Assembly: GCA_032111745.1 (NCBI GenBank)
Contig: JAULUH010000280.1
Location: 24,635 to 88,634, forward strand
DNA: 64,000 bases
Direction: 5' to 3'
Origin: JAULUH01 sp032111745
Lineage (GTDB): Bacteria; Chloroflexota; Anaerolineae; JAAEKA01
Position numbers and translations under genes: made by a program. Below are positions 27,677 to 38,147 of this stretch, piece by piece; positions within the stretch are counted from its first letter, which is position 1, and the number at the start of each line of letters is the position of its first letter. The notes under the pieces were generated by a model. The model did no database searches. It saw only the letters and a program-made list of their open reading frames with translations, and had not been told where the DNA came from.

Positions 27677-29436
27677 GCGGCCTGGCCCCGCCGTCGGCCA
27701 GTTCGGGCCAGGCGAGACGCAACCTGCAGCGCTTTGTTCCGGCGCTGATGTGGTTGCGCGCCTACCGGCGCCAGGACCTGGCGGGTGACCTGATGGCGGG
27801 GATCATCGTAGCCATCATGCTGGTGCCGCAGAGCATGGCCTACGCCCAGCTGGCCGCACTGCCACCGCAGATAGGGCTGTATGCCAGCATCCTGCCGCTG
27901 GTGGTGTATGGGCTGTTAGGCAGCAGCCGGGCCCTGGCGGTGGGTCCGGTGGCCATTGTCTCCTTATTGGTGGCGAGCGGCATCAGCACTATAGCCGAGC
28001 CGGGATCGGCCGCGTATATCCAGCTGGCGCTGACCCTGGCCTTTCTGGCCGGGGTGATTCAGATCGCCATGGGAGTGGTGCGGCTGGGCTTCCTGGTGAA
28101 CTTCCTGAGCCATCCCGTGCTGTCTGGCTTCACCAGCGCAGCGGCGATTGTGATCGGGTTCAGCCAGGTCAAAACGCTGCTAGGCATCCAGATCCCGCGC
28201 ACTGAAGGGTTCTTCCCGTCGGTAGCTTACACGGCGCAGAACCTGGGGGCTACCAACTTCGTCACTTTGGGTATCGGCCTGGCCAGCATCGTCCTGTTGT
28301 TGTTCTTTCGCGATCGCCTGGCCGGGCTGCTGCGCGGCTGGAAGGTGCCGGAGCAGGCGATTATGGTCATCACCAGGAGCGGCCCGCTGGTGGTGGCGGC
28401 CCTGGGTATCCTATTGGTGGTGGCCCTGGATCTGGACCAGCGGGCTAGCGTTTCGGTCGTGGGCGAGGTGCCGGCGGGCTTACCGCCGCTGACCCTGCCC
28501 TCCATGGATTCTTCGACCTGGGCCATGTTGCTGCCGACCGCCCTGGCTATCAGCTTTGTCGGGTATATGGAGAGCATTTCGGTAGCCAAAGCGCTGGCGA
28601 GCAAGCGGCGGCAGAAGATCGACGCCGACCAGGAGCTGGTCGCCCTGGGAGCGGCTGACCTGGCGGCGTCCCTCACCAGCGGCTACCCGGTGACCGGGGG
28701 GTTCAGCCGATCCGGTGTCAACTTCGCCGCCGGCGCCAACACGGGCCTGGCCTCCATCATCACCGCCGGGCTGATTGCGTTGACGGTGATCTTTCTGACA
28801 CCGCTTTTCTACTACCTGCCCAACACTGTGCTGGCCGCCATCATTATCGTGGCCGTCCTCAGTCTGATCGACCTGGCCACCCTGCGCCACGTGTGGCGCT
28901 ACAACAAGGCTGACGCAGCGTCTTGGTTGGTGACCTTTAGCACGGTGTTGGCCTTTGGCATCGAGGCCGGCATCCTGGCCGGCGTGGTCACCAGCATCGC
29001 CCTCTACCTGTGGCGCACCAGCCGCCCGCACATGGCCGTGGTGGGACGGGTGGGTGACAGCGAGCATTTCCGCAACGTGCTGCGCCACCCCGTGCAGACC
29101 TGCCCGCATGTGATCGCGGTGCGGGTCGACGAGAGCCTGTACTTTGCCAATACCAAGTACCTGGAGGACCAGCTATTAGCCATGGTGGCGGAGCGGCCCG
29201 AGGTGCGTTCGCTGCTGTTGATCTGCACTGCCGTCAACTTCGTCGACGCCAGTGCGTTGGAGACTCTGGAGTCGCTGGAGCAAGAGCTGCGCGATGCCGG
29301 TGTCCAGTTGTACCTCGCAGAGGTCAAAGGGCCGGTCATGGACCGGCTGCAGGCCATCGGGTTCGTGGCAGAGCTGGGGGAAGAGCGCATCTTCTTGAGC
29401 ACGCATGAGGCGATGCGCGCGTTGGCGTGCGCGTAG
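27673..29436 (+). CDS. SulP family anion permease with STAS domain
   Basis: A 587-residue transporter of the SLC26/SulP kind for sulfate, bicarbonate or other anions. The N-terminal family motif is DLMAGIIVAIMLVPQSMAYAQLAALPP, followed by about a dozen membrane segments, and the signature GGFSRSGVNFAAGANTGLAS. The C-terminal STAS domain covers about residues 470-585 (VIAVRVDESLYFANTKYLED, LLLICTAVNFVDASALETLE). The GTG at 27673 is chosen because it overlaps the rhodanese stop and AAGG lies before it. The transported ion cannot be fixed; the rhodanese partner hints at sulfate or thiosulfate. Confidence 0.93.
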   Translation: MSGLAPPSASSGQARRNLQRFVPALMWLRAYRRQDLAGDLMAGIIVAIMLVPQSMAYAQLAALPPQIGLYASILPLVVYGLLGSSRALAVGPVAIVSLLVASGISTIAEPGSAAYIQLALTLAFLAGVIQIAMGVVRLGFLVNFLSHPVLSGFTSAAAIVIGFSQVKTLLGIQIPRTEGFFPSVAYTAQNLGATNFVTLGIGLASIVLLLFFRDRLAGLLRGWKVPEQAIMVITRSGPLVVAALGILLVVALDLDQRASVSVVGEVPAGLPPLTLPSMDSSTWAMLLPTALAISFVGYMESISVAKALASKRRQKIDADQELVALGAADLAASLTSGYPVTGGFSRSGVNFAAGANTGLASIITAGLIALTVIFLTPLFYYLPNTVLAAIIIVAVLSLIDLATLRHVWRYNKADAASWLVTFSTVLAFGIEAGILAGVVTSIALYLWRTSRPHMAVVGRVGDSEHFRNVLRHPVQTCPHVIAVRVDESLYFANTKYLEDQLLAMVAERPEVRSLLLICTAVNFVDASALETLESLEQELRDAGVQLYLAEVKGPVMDRLQAIGFVAELGEERIFLSTHEAMRALACA

Positions 29437-29438
29437 CG

Positions 29439-29493
29439 CTCCCATATGCCGTAATCCTTTTTTCCAGAGGAACGGTATGCGGGTATATGGGAG
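29439..29493 (+). terminator. Hairpin after the SulP gene
   Basis: CTCCCATAT and ATATGGGAG form the outer stem, with a TTTTTT run in the loop rather than after it. It lies three bases after the SulP stop. Strong but not a textbook terminator. Confidence 0.55.
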
Positions 29494-29624
29494 GGCGCGT
29501 TGTGCCTTGATGCGCTCTGCCTAGCGACACGCGGCCTTTGTAGTCTGGCGCCGCCCATCAGGGCAGGTGCGATGGTGCTTCAACCAGTTTCACGCGCACT
29601 ATTTGATAAGCCCTGGAATCAAGC

Positions 29625-29653
29625 TTGACACTGGAACAGACCCGTGATATGCT
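29625..29653 (+). promoter_or_regulatory. Sigma70 promoter of the phosphatase fusion gene
   Basis: TTGACA and TATGCT are exactly 17 bases apart. The start of transcription should fall near 29660, giving a leader of about 260 bases. Confidence 0.8.
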
Positions 29654-29659
29654 GAACAT

Positions 29660-29919
29660 AGTCCCACTTAAGCCAGAGCCTCGCATAGCACGAGGCGAAT
29701 CTCATGTGAAGGCGGACCGCCGACAGCTCATCCCGGCTTGAAGTCCTGGCTCCAGCTCCCAGGCGTCACCCGCCCTGTCCCTGCCATGTTGGCGGCCTGC
29801 CCTGGTCCCTACTCTCTCGACAGGCAGGAAACAGACGGGCGCTTTCCTCCTCACCGCACCAGTGAGACGAAGAGCTGGCGTCTCTCATTCGTTGTATTTA
29901 CATAAGGAGCTAAGGGAAC
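29660..29919 (+). other. Long 5' leader of the phosphatase fusion gene
   Basis: No gene fits in this 483-base gap from 29437. The leader has a GCCTCG/CGAGGC stem (29678-29696), a small GGCGG/CCGCC stem soon after, and an AAGGAG ribosome site at 29904-29909, ten bases before the ATG. I looked for B12, c-di-GMP, TPP and SAM riboswitch landmarks and found none. Structure here is possible but not shown. Confidence 0.45.
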
Positions 29920-32900
29920 ATGATAGCAAAGACGCTACGTGTCGTCGTGCTATTGGCTTTGGTAGTCACCAGCACGGCGCTGCCTGCTTGGGCGGCGGAT
30001 CCTGCGTTGCCGGCCCCGCCGCGGCCGGATGCCGACAAGGTCATCTTCTTTGCGGCCGACGGCATGCGCCCCGACCTGATGGAGCGCTACGCCGCCGCGG
30101 GGGTGATGCCCTTCTATGCTGCGATGATGCAGCGGGGTGTAAGGGGCGACAACGGTCTGGTGCAGGCTTTCCCGCCCAACACGGGCGTGGGCTGGTACAC
30201 CCTGGCTACCGGTGCCTATCCAGGGGAGCATGGTTCCACCAACAATACCTTCTTCCGCACCGGCGATGCCTTCAACAACCGCACGGCGGCCTTTTCCAAT
30301 GGCGTCCTGCAGGCTGATACCATCGCCGAGGCCGCCGAACGAGCCGGCAAGAAGGTTGTCGCCGTCGAGTGGGCCGGTGGCTCCCGGACCCAGACACCTC
30401 CGAAAGGCCCGGTCGTCGACTATCGCAATTTCTACTCCAACCGCGGCCTGTGGACCAACTGGGATGTCCCGGGCCAGCCTGCCGGTGCGAACGCTTTCGG
30501 GGTTCAGTACCAACGGTTTGATCTGGCGGATGCCGCGGGCTGGAGCAACGTACCGGCCAGCTACAGCCCGGCCAAGCAAGGCATGTTCGACCTGGGATCG
30601 TATTCGAGCGGTGGCAATCCCGTGATCGCCAACGATCAATACGACTTCTACGTCTACGACGCGACCGACGACGCGGCCGCCAACTACGACCATGTCCTGA
30701 TCGTGCCCAATGCTGCAGGCAAGGACGGCAACCAGAACGTTGCCGATCTGACGGCCAAGGAGTGGGCCGACGTCAAGGTGGTGCTGGCCAATCCGGCGGG
30801 CAAGACTGGTGGCTTCTACGTCAAGGCCATGCTGTTCGCCCCCGACTTAAGCCAGTTCAGCCTGTTCTTTACCTCGGTCACGCGTGCTGTTGCTACCTGC
30901 AATGGCTGCGGCTACGCGGGAGACTTCGAGGATGACCTGAACAAGTGGTTCCCCAGCTCCACGGCGGCGGACTACGCCGTCTTCGAGTCCGGGCTGGTGG
31001 ATGCGGACACCTATGCCGAGCAGGGGCTCAAGTGGAAGGACGCTCACTACGCCTACCTGCATTACATCATTGGTACGGGTCCTGTTCCAACCGTGACCGG
31101 TGGTACCGTCAACGGCATCGGGTACAAGCCGGACCTGCTGATGATGGGCAACCCGGTCACCGACGAGTTTTCCCACATGTTCTACGGCCTGACCGTGCCC
31201 GTGGTGAACGGGCTGGTGAACCCGTACTATAACAACTACTATTCCTACGGCGAGCTCATCACACCCGAGCGGGCCGATGGCTTCCTGCGCGCAGCCTACA
31301 AGGAGGCCGACGAGACTCTGGCTTTGGGCGAGTGGCTCATGGGCGCCAACACCACCACGTTTGCCTCCTCTGACCATGGCTTCGCCGCCCAGTGGCTGGC
31401 GGTGAACGCCGGTAAGGTGCTGTTCGACGCCGGGTTGCAGTCCAGCGGTGGGACAACTCCGACGGAGGTGTTCAGCAACTGCCGTGCTGGCACAGGCACA
31501 GGCGCCATCAACCTGGCCAAGGCCTGCTGGGCCGGCGGCACCGCGCAAATCTATGTCAACCGCACGCTGCCCACGGGCACGACGTACGAGCAGGTACGCA
31601 CGGCGGTTATCAATGCCTTCTCCAGCCTGTCCGACCCGGACAACCCTGGCGCGCAGGTCGTGCTGAAGATCCTGAAGAAGGAGGAGCTGCGCAACGTGGA
31701 CGGCAGCGATTCGCTGCACCCCAGCCGCAGCGGCGACGTGGTGGTCGTGCTCAAGCCGCCCTATCAGTTCGACGCCGCGACGCTCGGGAAGACCATCGCC
31801 TTCTCGCAGTTCTTTGGCCAGCACGGCTACCTGCCGGAGACGGTGGACCTGGACAGCGGCATCAACATGCACGCCACCTTCGTGGCGGCCGGCCTGGGCA
31901 TCCGGCGCATGTCGACCGTGATCTCCGGCGTGCGAGCCATCGACCTGGCGCCGACCATTGCGTTCGCCATGAACATCCCCGGTCCCTACAACGCCCGCGG
32001 CCGGATCCTCTATGAGCTGCTGCGCCGCGATGGCCTGTTCAAAGAGGCGACAATCCTGACCCTGAGCGACTTCCACGGCCAGCTGATCCCCCTCTCCCAG
32101 GCCGCCGACACCCTCCCGGCGCCCGCGACCAATCCTACCTACTCTATCGGTGGTGCGGCCTATCTGAAGCCGTGGTTCGACGTCTACCGGGCCGAGGCCA
32201 GGAGCGGGTCGATCACGGTGACTGCCGGCGACTCCGTCGGTGCCAGCCCGCCGATCTCGGCGTTCTTCGACGACAAGCCCACCATCGAGCTTCAGAACAT
32301 GATGGGCCTGGACTACGACACCCTGGGCAACCACAACTTCGACTACGGCCAGGAGTACCTGCGCACCGAGCTGATCCCACTGGCAGACTTCCGCTTCCTG
32401 GCGGCCAACCTGGTCGACGGGAACACACTCCAGCCTCCGCCGGAGTGGCAGCCGTCCATCATCCATCGCTTCGACGGGTTTGAGCTAGGACTGGTGGGCT
32501 ACACGCTGACCGAGCTGCCCACCCTGATCTTTCCTGGCTATCTCGACCCATTCGTGGTGACGGACCCGGTATCGGCCATCAACCAGGAAGCCATGAAGCT
32601 GCGCCTGCAGGGCGCGGACGCGGTGTTCGCCGTGGGCCACATCGGCGCCCAGGGCGGCACGGTGACCAATCCGGATCCCACCAGCCCGCTGCCTGTAGTG
32701 GCGGACCAGCTCAAGGGCGTGGACGCCATCCATGGCGGCCACACTCACAGCCAGTACGTCAACCAGCGGCCCAACGGCGTCCTGCTGACCGAGGATCCCA
32801 ACGCCGGCGTGCGCTTCACCCGCATCCGTATCACCGTGGAGACGCGCACGGGGCGGGTGGTCTACAAGACCGCTGACTGGCACAAGCCGTGGAATACCGG

Positions 32901-33744
32901 CGTGACGCCAGACCCGGAGATCCAGGCTGAGATCGACGCGCTGAACGCCGAGCTGGCGCCGATCTTCAGCACGATCATCGGCGACTCGACGGTGTTCATC
33001 CCGCGAGCCGACTCCTGCGGCCGGTCGGATGGGCGCCTGTGCGAGTCGCTCATCGGCGACGTGACCACCGACTCGATGCGCCAGACTTACAGCACCGACT
33101 TCGCCATCACCAACGCCGGTGGCCTGCGGGCCGATCTCACCTGCCCAACCACGGACGTGGCCGGCGACTTCTGCCCGCCCTATACCCCGCCCCCGTATCC
33201 CATCTCGCGCGGCCAGGTGCTGGCGGTGTTGCCCTTTGGCAATGTCGTGGCGACGCTGGCGGTCAACGGCGCCGAGCTCAAGACCTACCTGGAGAACGGC
33301 GTCTCGTCCATGCCATCGGCTAACGGACGCTTCCCCCAGGTGTCCGGTCTGTGCTTCACCTATGATATCTCGCAGCCCGCCCTCAGCCGGGTGCTGGGCG
33401 CGGTGCGCCAGCAGGCAGATGGCAGCTGCACAGGTGCCCCGGTCGACCTGACCGCGGCGGCCACCTACACGCTGGCCATCAACGACTTCATGGCCTATGG
33501 CGGCGATGGCTATCCCAACGTAGTCAATCGCATCACGACCCAGAACTTCATGGACCAGGTGCTGGCCGACTTCATCGCCGACAACACCCCGGTCAGCCCG
33601 GCCATCGAAGGCCGGATCGTCTGCACGACCTCGGGCGGTGTGGCTTGCCCGACGCCGGTCAAGGAGAGCGAGACCAGTGTGATTGGGCTGCTGGCGCCGG
33701 TCGGCACCCATCGCACCTACTGCCCCTTGATTCCGATGCGGTAA
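29920..33744 (+). CDS. Secreted phosphodiesterase/alkaline phosphatase fused to 5'-nucleotidase
   Basis: A 1274-residue exported enzyme with two metallophosphatase modules. A signal peptide ends at AWA (residue 25). The first module (about 38-690) is a nucleotide pyrophosphatase-like fold with metal Asp47 (AADGMRP), nucleophile Thr88 ([10 protein letters not shown]), [21 protein letters not shown] and FGQHGYLPE. The second (about 710-1255) is UshA-like: LSDFHGQL (Asp717, His719), [17 protein letters not shown] and a 5_nucleotid_C domain with YGGDGYPNV. The tail ([11 protein letters not shown]) resembles the YLPL(I/V)xxR ends of Chloroflexota secreted proteins. Expected use is phosphate scavenging from nucleotides. 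Confidence 0.88.
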   Translation: MIAKTLRVVVLLALVVTSTALPAWAADPALPAPPRPDADKVIFFAADGMRPDLMERYAAAGVMPFYAAMMQRGVRGDNGLVQAFPPNTGVGWYTLATGAYPGEHGSTNNTFFRTGDAFNNRTAAFSNGVLQADTIAEAAERAGKKVVAVEWAGGSRTQTPPKGPVVDYRNFYSNRGLWTNWDVPGQPAGANAFGVQYQRFDLADAAGWSNVPASYSPAKQGMFDLGSYSSGGNPVIANDQYDFYVYDATDDAAANYDHVLIVPNAAGKDGNQNVADLTAKEWADVKVVLANPAGKTGGFYVKAMLFAPDLSQFSLFFTSVTRAVATCNGCGYAGDFEDDLNKWFPSSTAADYAVFESGLVDADTYAEQGLKWKDAHYAYLHYIIGTGPVPTVTGGTVNGIGYKPDLLMMGNPVTDEFSHMFYGLTVPVVNGLVNPYYNNYYSYGELITPERADGFLRAAYKEADETLALGEWLMGANTTTFASSDHGFAAQWLAVNAGKVLFDAGLQSSGGTTPTEVFSNCRAGTGTGAINLAKACWAGGTAQIYVNRTLPTGTTYEQVRTAVINAFSSLSDPDNPGAQVVLKILKKEELRNVDGSDSLHPSRSGDVVVVLKPPYQFDAATLGKTIAFSQFFGQHGYLPETVDLDSGINMHATFVAAGLGIRRMSTVISGVRAIDLAPTIAFAMNIPGPYNARGRILYELLRRDGLFKEATILTLSDFHGQLIPLSQAADTLPAPATNPTYSIGGAAYLKPWFDVYRAEARSGSITVTAGDSVGASPPISAFFDDKPTIELQNMMGLDYDTLGNHNFDYGQEYLRTELIPLADFRFLAANLVDGNTLQPPPEWQPSIIHRFDGFELGLVGYTLTELPTLIFPGYLDPFVVTDPVSAINQEAMKLRLQGADAVFAVGHIGAQGGTVTNPDPTSPLPVVADQLKGVDAIHGGHTHSQYVNQRPNGVLLTEDPNAGVRFTRIRITVETRTGRVVYKTADWHKPWNTGVTPDPEIQAEIDALNAELAPIFSTIIGDSTVFIPRADSCGRSDGRLCESLIGDVTTDSMRQTYSTDFAITNAGGLRADLTCPTTDVAGDFCPPYTPPPYPISRGQVLAVLPFGNVVATLAVNGAELKTYLENGVSSMPSANGRFPQVSGLCFTYDISQPALSRVLGAVRQQADGSCTGAPVDLTAAATYTLAINDFMAYGGDGYPNVVNRITTQNFMDQVLADFIADNTPVSPAIEGRIVCTTSGGVACPTPVKESETSVIGLLAPVGTHRTYCPLIPMR

Positions 33745-33759
33745 CCCCTAGGGCAAGTG

Positions 33760-33791
33760 ACGGGGCTGTCCGCAGCCTGGGACAGCCCCGT
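33760..33791 (+). terminator. Terminator hairpin of the phosphatase fusion gene
   Basis: ACGGGGCTGTCC pairs with GGACAGCCCCGT (12 bp, eight-base loop), 16 bases after the stop, followed by TTAGCCTTCT. Confidence 0.7.
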
Positions 33792-33817
33792 TAGCCTTCT
33801 AGCCGATCTGTGGAAAG

Positions 33818-33839
33818 AGACGCCCCGCGCGGGGCGTCT
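33818..33839 (-). terminator. Terminator of the flavin reductase-like gene
   Basis: AGACGCCCC and GGGGCGTCT with a GCGC loop, directly after the stop of the leftward gene; the leftward transcript then reads CTTTCC. Confidence 0.7.
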
Positions 33840-34931
33840 TCAATTCGCCTCGATGGCCTCCACGGGGAGGTCGTACTGGCGGGCGGAAATGGTACCCAGG
33901 CGGTCCGGCCAGCGCCCCGTGATCGCCTTGACAATGCGGCCGGCGTGGACGTGCGTGTTCTCGATGAACAGGGTGTAGCGGGGCTGGCGCTCGCCGGCCG
34001 CTGCGGTGCCGGCCACGTAGAGGCCGGGCACGTTGGTCTCCATGGTGGCAGGATCGTACTGCGGCGCACGCGCCGGGCCGGCCAGGGCCACGCCGGCCAT
34101 CTCAAACAGGCGCATGTCGGCCGCGAAGCCGGTGAGCAGCAACACGAAATCGGCCGGCTGGGCAAAGCGCTGTCCCGTGAGGGTGCCGTCCTCATCCACA
34201 CGCTCGAGCACCACGTGATCGGGGGCAATGGCCACGGGCACGGTGCGCGGCAGGAAGCCGATGGTTCCCAGCTCGATCTGGGCCTGCAGATCGGGCAGGA
34301 TCCAGTGCTTGACGCTGCGCGTGTCGAACTGGTCACGGCGATAGCTCATGGTCACCCGGGCGCCGCCACGCCAGCACCGTAGCGCGGCCTCGGCTGCGGA
34401 GTTGCGGCCGCCCACCACCAGCAGTCGCTTGCGGAAGTAGGGATGGACATCCTGGAAGTAGTGGCTGACGTGGGGCAGGTCCTCGCCCGGGATGTTGAGC
34501 CGGTTGGGCCGATGCATATCGCCACTGGCCAGGACGACGCGGCGGGCCAGGGTGAGGCGCGGGCCGGCTGCAGGTGCTGTGCGCAACAGGAAGCCGTCGT
34601 CGCTTTGCTCGATGCCCACCACTGGCTCGTAGGTGCGCACCGGCAGGTCGAACTGCTCGACGATGCCCCGCAGGTAGGCCAGGTACTCCTCGCCCGTAGT
34701 GCGCTGTTGCGTGGTGCTCTGGATGGGCACGCCTGCGATCTCGATGCGCTCGGTGGTGCTAAAGAACTGGGTGTTGCGGGGCCACCACGACATGGTGTAG
34801 CCGATTTGCCTGGCCTCGAAGTGGAGGTAGTCGACGCCGGCCAGCTTCAGGTTCACGGCCAACTCGATGCCAATAGGCCCGGCGCCGACAATGGCGACGT
34901 AGGTGGTCTGGGTGTCAATGGGAACGGTCAT
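33840..34931 (-). CDS. FAD/NAD(P)-binding oxidoreductase (YpdA-like)
   Basis: A 363-residue two-dinucleotide-binding flavoprotein. The FAD motif is [21 protein letters not shown]; the NAD(P) motif is [21 protein letters not shown]; the C-terminal FAD motif is [16 protein letters not shown]. The [21 protein letters not shown] phrase is typical of the YpdA (putative bacillithiol disulfide reductase) branch. Chloroflexota use of bacillithiol is unproven here, so the thiol substrate is open. No CxxC redox pair is present, which fits YpdA. It ends at a tight terminator and lies 45 bases from the polymerase stop. Confidence 0.82.
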   Translation of the reverse strand: MTVPIDTQTTYVAIVGAGPIGIELAVNLKLAGVDYLHFEARQIGYTMSWWPRNTQFFSTTERIEIAGVPIQSTTQQRTTGEEYLAYLRGIVEQFDLPVRTYEPVVGIEQSDDGFLLRTAPAAGPRLTLARRVVLASGDMHRPNRLNIPGEDLPHVSHYFQDVHPYFRKRLLVVGGRNSAAEAALRCWRGGARVTMSYRRDQFDTRSVKHWILPDLQAQIELGTIGFLPRTVPVAIAPDHVVLERVDEDGTLTGQRFAQPADFVLLLTGFAADMRLFEMAGVALAGPARAPQYDPATMETNVPGLYVAGTAAAGERQPRYTLFIENTHVHAGRIVKAITGRWPDRLGTISARQYDLPVEAIEAN

Positions 34932-34976
34932 GATATCTGGTCCTGAGAATAGTGTGGGCTGCTAGACTCGCGGGCG

Positions 34977-37900
34977 TTATGCCAGGGGCTGCCAGGCATC
35001 GACCTGGAACCATCCGGTACCCCATTCGTCGGTCAGCCAGCGACCGCGCAGGAGGTGAGGCTGCCAGGAAGGGGGCGCCTTGACATCTTCAGGGCCGGCT
35101 GCCACTACGAAGGCGTCGCCGTCGCCAATGAACACGCCACGCCCGCCGGTCCAGCCTGGCAAACGCACAGCGGCCACCACGAGCGGCCGCTGTGGCTCCG
35201 CAGGAAGCGCTCGCAACGGGGCGGTCGCCGGCAGACTGTCCCGGACCAGGTCCAGGGGGTGCACGCTGACCGGCTGGCCCAACACGAACTGCTCCCAGGC
35301 CAGGCGCTGGGCGGCCGGCTCGGGGGGCACCGCCTCACCGGCGAAGTCGAACGCCGTCTGGCCTGTGCTGCCGGCACGAATGATCTCCTTGGCCACGGCC
35401 AGCAGGCCGGCCCGGCTATCCCCGAGGCCATCCAGCGCACCGCATTGGATCAGGTGGGCAGTCTCCTTGGGCTGCAAAGGCACCCGGTTGAGAAGATCGC
35501 GCAGGCTCATGAACGGCGCGCGGCGGCGCTGCCCAAGGATGGCCTGCACAGAGGCCCGGCGCATATCCCGGACCTGGCCTAGGCCCATCCAAAGCGTGGA
35601 TGGCGCAGGGTCTACAGGGGCCTGCTCCCGGCTCTCGGAGCGCGAGGATCCTGGCTGCAGGGTGAACTTGCGGCCACTGTGGTTGATATGGGGCGGGCGC
35701 ACGGCGATGCCGAGGCGCACGGCCTCGGCCATGTAGATGGCGGGATGGTGAAAGCCGCCCCAGCCGCCCAGGCGCGCGGCCAGAAAGGCCGCGGGCCAGT
35801 GGGCCTTGAGATAGGCCGACCGGTAGCTGACGTCGGCGTAGGCCGTGGCGTGCCCCTGGTTGAATCCGTATCCCGCGAAGGGCAGCACCTGGTCCCACAG
35901 GGCGCGCGCCTGCTGCTCGTTCAGGCCGGGGCCTGCCGGCGGCCGTCGCAGGCAGCCGGCCACGAACACCGCCTGCAGTGCCTCCATCTCAGCGCGGCCG
36001 AAGTGGCTCATGCCGCGGCGCAGGTGGTCGGCCTGCTCCCAGGTCAGCCCGGCGACCTCGCGGGCCAGGCGCAGGATCTGTTCCTGGAAGATCAACACGC
36101 CTTTTGTTTTACCCAGGATTGGCTTCAGGGCCGGATGAAGGAAGGTTACCTCTTCCTGGCCCCGATAGCGGCGCACGAAGCTGCGGGCCATGCCGCCCAT
36201 GGCGGGTCCCGGCTTGAAGAAGGCGTTGGCCACGGCCAGGTCCTGCACGGTGCGAGCCTGGAGCTGGCGCAGGGTGCGCTGAGCACCGGCTGACTCGCAT
36301 TGGAACACCCCTATGGTATCGCCACAGGCCAACATGTCCCCCGTCAGCGTATCGTCCAACGGGATGCGATCCAGATGAAAGCCCGCGTCGTAGTGGCGCC
36401 GCACCAGCTGGGCAGTGTCGGCCAGGACGGTGAGGGCTCGAATGCCCAGGAGGTCGAGCTTGGGCAGCCCGATGGCCTCCACGCCCTCAGCGTCGAACTG
36501 GGTGATCAAGAACCCCTTGGCCGTCCATTGGACGGGGACGATGTCGGTCAGTGGGCCCGGCGTGATGACCAGGCCTCCGGGGTGCACGCTGAGATGGTGC
36601 GGCTGGCCCACCAGGGGTGCTGCATCCAGGAGGACCTGGCGTAGCCGCAGGTCGTCGACCTCCGTGGCGACGTCCTCTACGGTCTTGCGCGAGCGGCGCC
36701 GAGGGTCGGGATGCCACCCGCCCGGCAGGAGTTTGATCAAAGCCTCGGTGCTCGCCTCGTCCAGCCCATAGGCCTTGGCGACCTCGCGCACGGCCGACTT
36801 GGGCCGCATGGTGCTCACCGTGGAGACCAGCGCCACCTGGGGCTCGCCAGCGCCGTCATAGACTTGGCGCACGTGTTCCAGGACCTCATCCCGTCGCCGG
36901 CTGCAGAAGTCCAGGTCAATATCCGGCGGATTGGCGCGCGCGGGGTTGAGGAACCGCTCGAACAGCAGGTCGTGTGCAATGGGGTCGACCGTGGTGATGC
37001 CGGTGCAGTAGGCCACCAGGGAGTTGGCCACGCTGCCGCGCGTGCTGACCGGGATGTCGTGGTTCCTGGCGAAACGCACGATGCCAGCTACCACCAGAAA
37101 GAGCGGCGAATAGCCATGGGCAGCGATAGCCGCGAGCTCTGCCTGCAGGCGCTGGTGCACAACAGGCTGGGGAGCGTCGCCGAAGCGGGCCTGCAGTCCG
37201 GCCGCGGCCTCCTCGGCCAGGGCCGCGTCGGGTGTGGCGCCGGCGGGCAGTTGGAGAGCTGGCCAGATTGGCCGGCCGTCGGGCAGGGCCGGTCCACAAC
37301 GCCCGGCCACCTCAGCAGCGGCGGCCACGGCACCGGGCAGGGCCGCGAAACGGCGCGCCACTTCGGTCGATGGCAGCCAGTGCAGGGTGACCCCAGGGTC
37401 GCCCTGGTCGGGCAGGGCGCTGGCAGGCACCTGGTCCAGCCGGCAATTCTGGTCGATGGCGGCCAGCAGGCGCAGGCGGGCACCATCGGCCGGGGCCAGG
37501 CCATAGACAGGTTGCACGGCCACGGCTGGAAGGCCCAGGTGGTGCCCCAGTTGCTGCACCTGTTGGGCCAGGGCCACGTCAGCCGCCTGGTGGATCTCCA
37601 GGGCCAGGTAGGCTCGATCGCCGAAGATAGCGGCCGAGCGAGCCGCCAACCGGCGCGCAGTTTGGTCGTCGCCCCGGCGCAGGAAATGCTCAAGATGGCT
37701 GCGCCGGCCACCGGCCAGGCACAGCAGTCCATCGCTATGCGTGGCCAACACATCCCAGGGTAGGCCCTGCCGGGCCAGGGTCTCCCGTTGCGGCTGGCCC
37801 TGGATCAAAGAGGATATCCGGCACAGGGAGCGATAGCCGGCGGGATCCATGGACAGCAGCACCACCTGGTCAGACCCTGGCGCGCCCAGAGCGGCCAGAT

Positions 37901-38141
37901 CGCCCGCTGGGGCTACCGTGGCCACCATGCCCAGGATGGGAAGGATTCCCGCAGCCTGGCAGGCCCTGCTGAAGGCAACGGCTCCATACAGGGTATTGGT
38001 GTCGGTGAGGGCCAGGCGGGCCAGGCCCTGAGCAGCGGCGCGCGCCACCAGGTCCGCGACCGCGGCGGTGCCACCAAGTAGCGTATAGTGCGAGTGTACG
38101 TGCAGATGGGTGAAACCATCAGGCGTCAAATCGCTGCCCAT
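34977..38141 (-). CDS. Second-type DNA polymerase III alpha subunit (DnaE2-like)
   Basis: A 1054-residue C-family polymerase, shorter than a replicative DnaE and close in length to error-prone DnaE2/ImuC. The N-terminal PHP domain keeps THLHVHSHYTLLGG, but the next motif is LTDTNTLYGA where a His is usual (TDHxxLYG). The catalytic Asp pair sits in PPDIDLDFCSRR (about residues 406-412), with the third in LPKLDLLGIRAL. Helix-hairpin-helix and OB-like parts follow. The ATG at 38141 starts MGSDLTPDGFTHL and lies six bases after a TACAAT box, so the message may be leaderless. No imuA or imuB gene is beside it. Confidence 0.83.
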   Translation of the reverse strand: MGSDLTPDGFTHLHVHSHYTLLGGTAAVADLVARAAAQGLARLALTDTNTLYGAVAFSRACQAAGILPILGMVATVAPAGDLAALGAPGSDQVVLLSMDPAGYRSLCRISSLIQGQPQRETLARQGLPWDVLATHSDGLLCLAGGRRSHLEHFLRRGDDQTARRLAARSAAIFGDRAYLALEIHQAADVALAQQVQQLGHHLGLPAVAVQPVYGLAPADGARLRLLAAIDQNCRLDQVPASALPDQGDPGVTLHWLPSTEVARRFAALPGAVAAAAEVAGRCGPALPDGRPIWPALQLPAGATPDAALAEEAAAGLQARFGDAPQPVVHQRLQAELAAIAAHGYSPLFLVVAGIVRFARNHDIPVSTRGSVANSLVAYCTGITTVDPIAHDLLFERFLNPARANPPDIDLDFCSRRRDEVLEHVRQVYDGAGEPQVALVSTVSTMRPKSAVREVAKAYGLDEASTEALIKLLPGGWHPDPRRRSRKTVEDVATEVDDLRLRQVLLDAAPLVGQPHHLSVHPGGLVITPGPLTDIVPVQWTAKGFLITQFDAEGVEAIGLPKLDLLGIRALTVLADTAQLVRRHYDAGFHLDRIPLDDTLTGDMLACGDTIGVFQCESAGAQRTLRQLQARTVQDLAVANAFFKPGPAMGGMARSFVRRYRGQEEVTFLHPALKPILGKTKGVLIFQEQILRLAREVAGLTWEQADHLRRGMSHFGRAEMEALQAVFVAGCLRRPPAGPGLNEQQARALWDQVLPFAGYGFNQGHATAYADVSYRSAYLKAHWPAAFLAARLGGWGGFHHPAIYMAEAVRLGIAVRPPHINHSGRKFTLQPGSSRSESREQAPVDPAPSTLWMGLGQVRDMRRASVQAILGQRRRAPFMSLRDLLNRVPLQPKETAHLIQCGALDGLGDSRAGLLAVAKEIIRAGSTGQTAFDFAGEAVPPEPAAQRLAWEQFVLGQPVSVHPLDLVRDSLPATAPLRALPAEPQRPLVVAAVRLPGWTGGRGVFIGDGDAFVVAAGPEDVKAPPSWQPHLLRGRWLTDEWGTGWFQVDAWQPLA

Positions 38142-38147
38142 GCGCCC

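Noticed and set aside
29660..29919. A riboswitch in the long leader of the phosphatase fusion
   Set aside because: Landmarks of the B12, c-di-GMP, TPP, SAM, FMN and molybdenum cofactor classes were sought and not seen. It is kept only as a leader of unknown structure.
30847..32466. A 539-codon open frame opposite the phosphatase fusion
   Set aside because: It runs against a gene with clear catalytic motifs, and its residues follow the GC-driven antisense pattern (many Arg, Gly, His, Val).
36711..37763. A 350-codon open frame opposite the DnaE2-like gene
   Set aside because: Antisense shadow in a GC-rich gene, with no ribosome site or domain.
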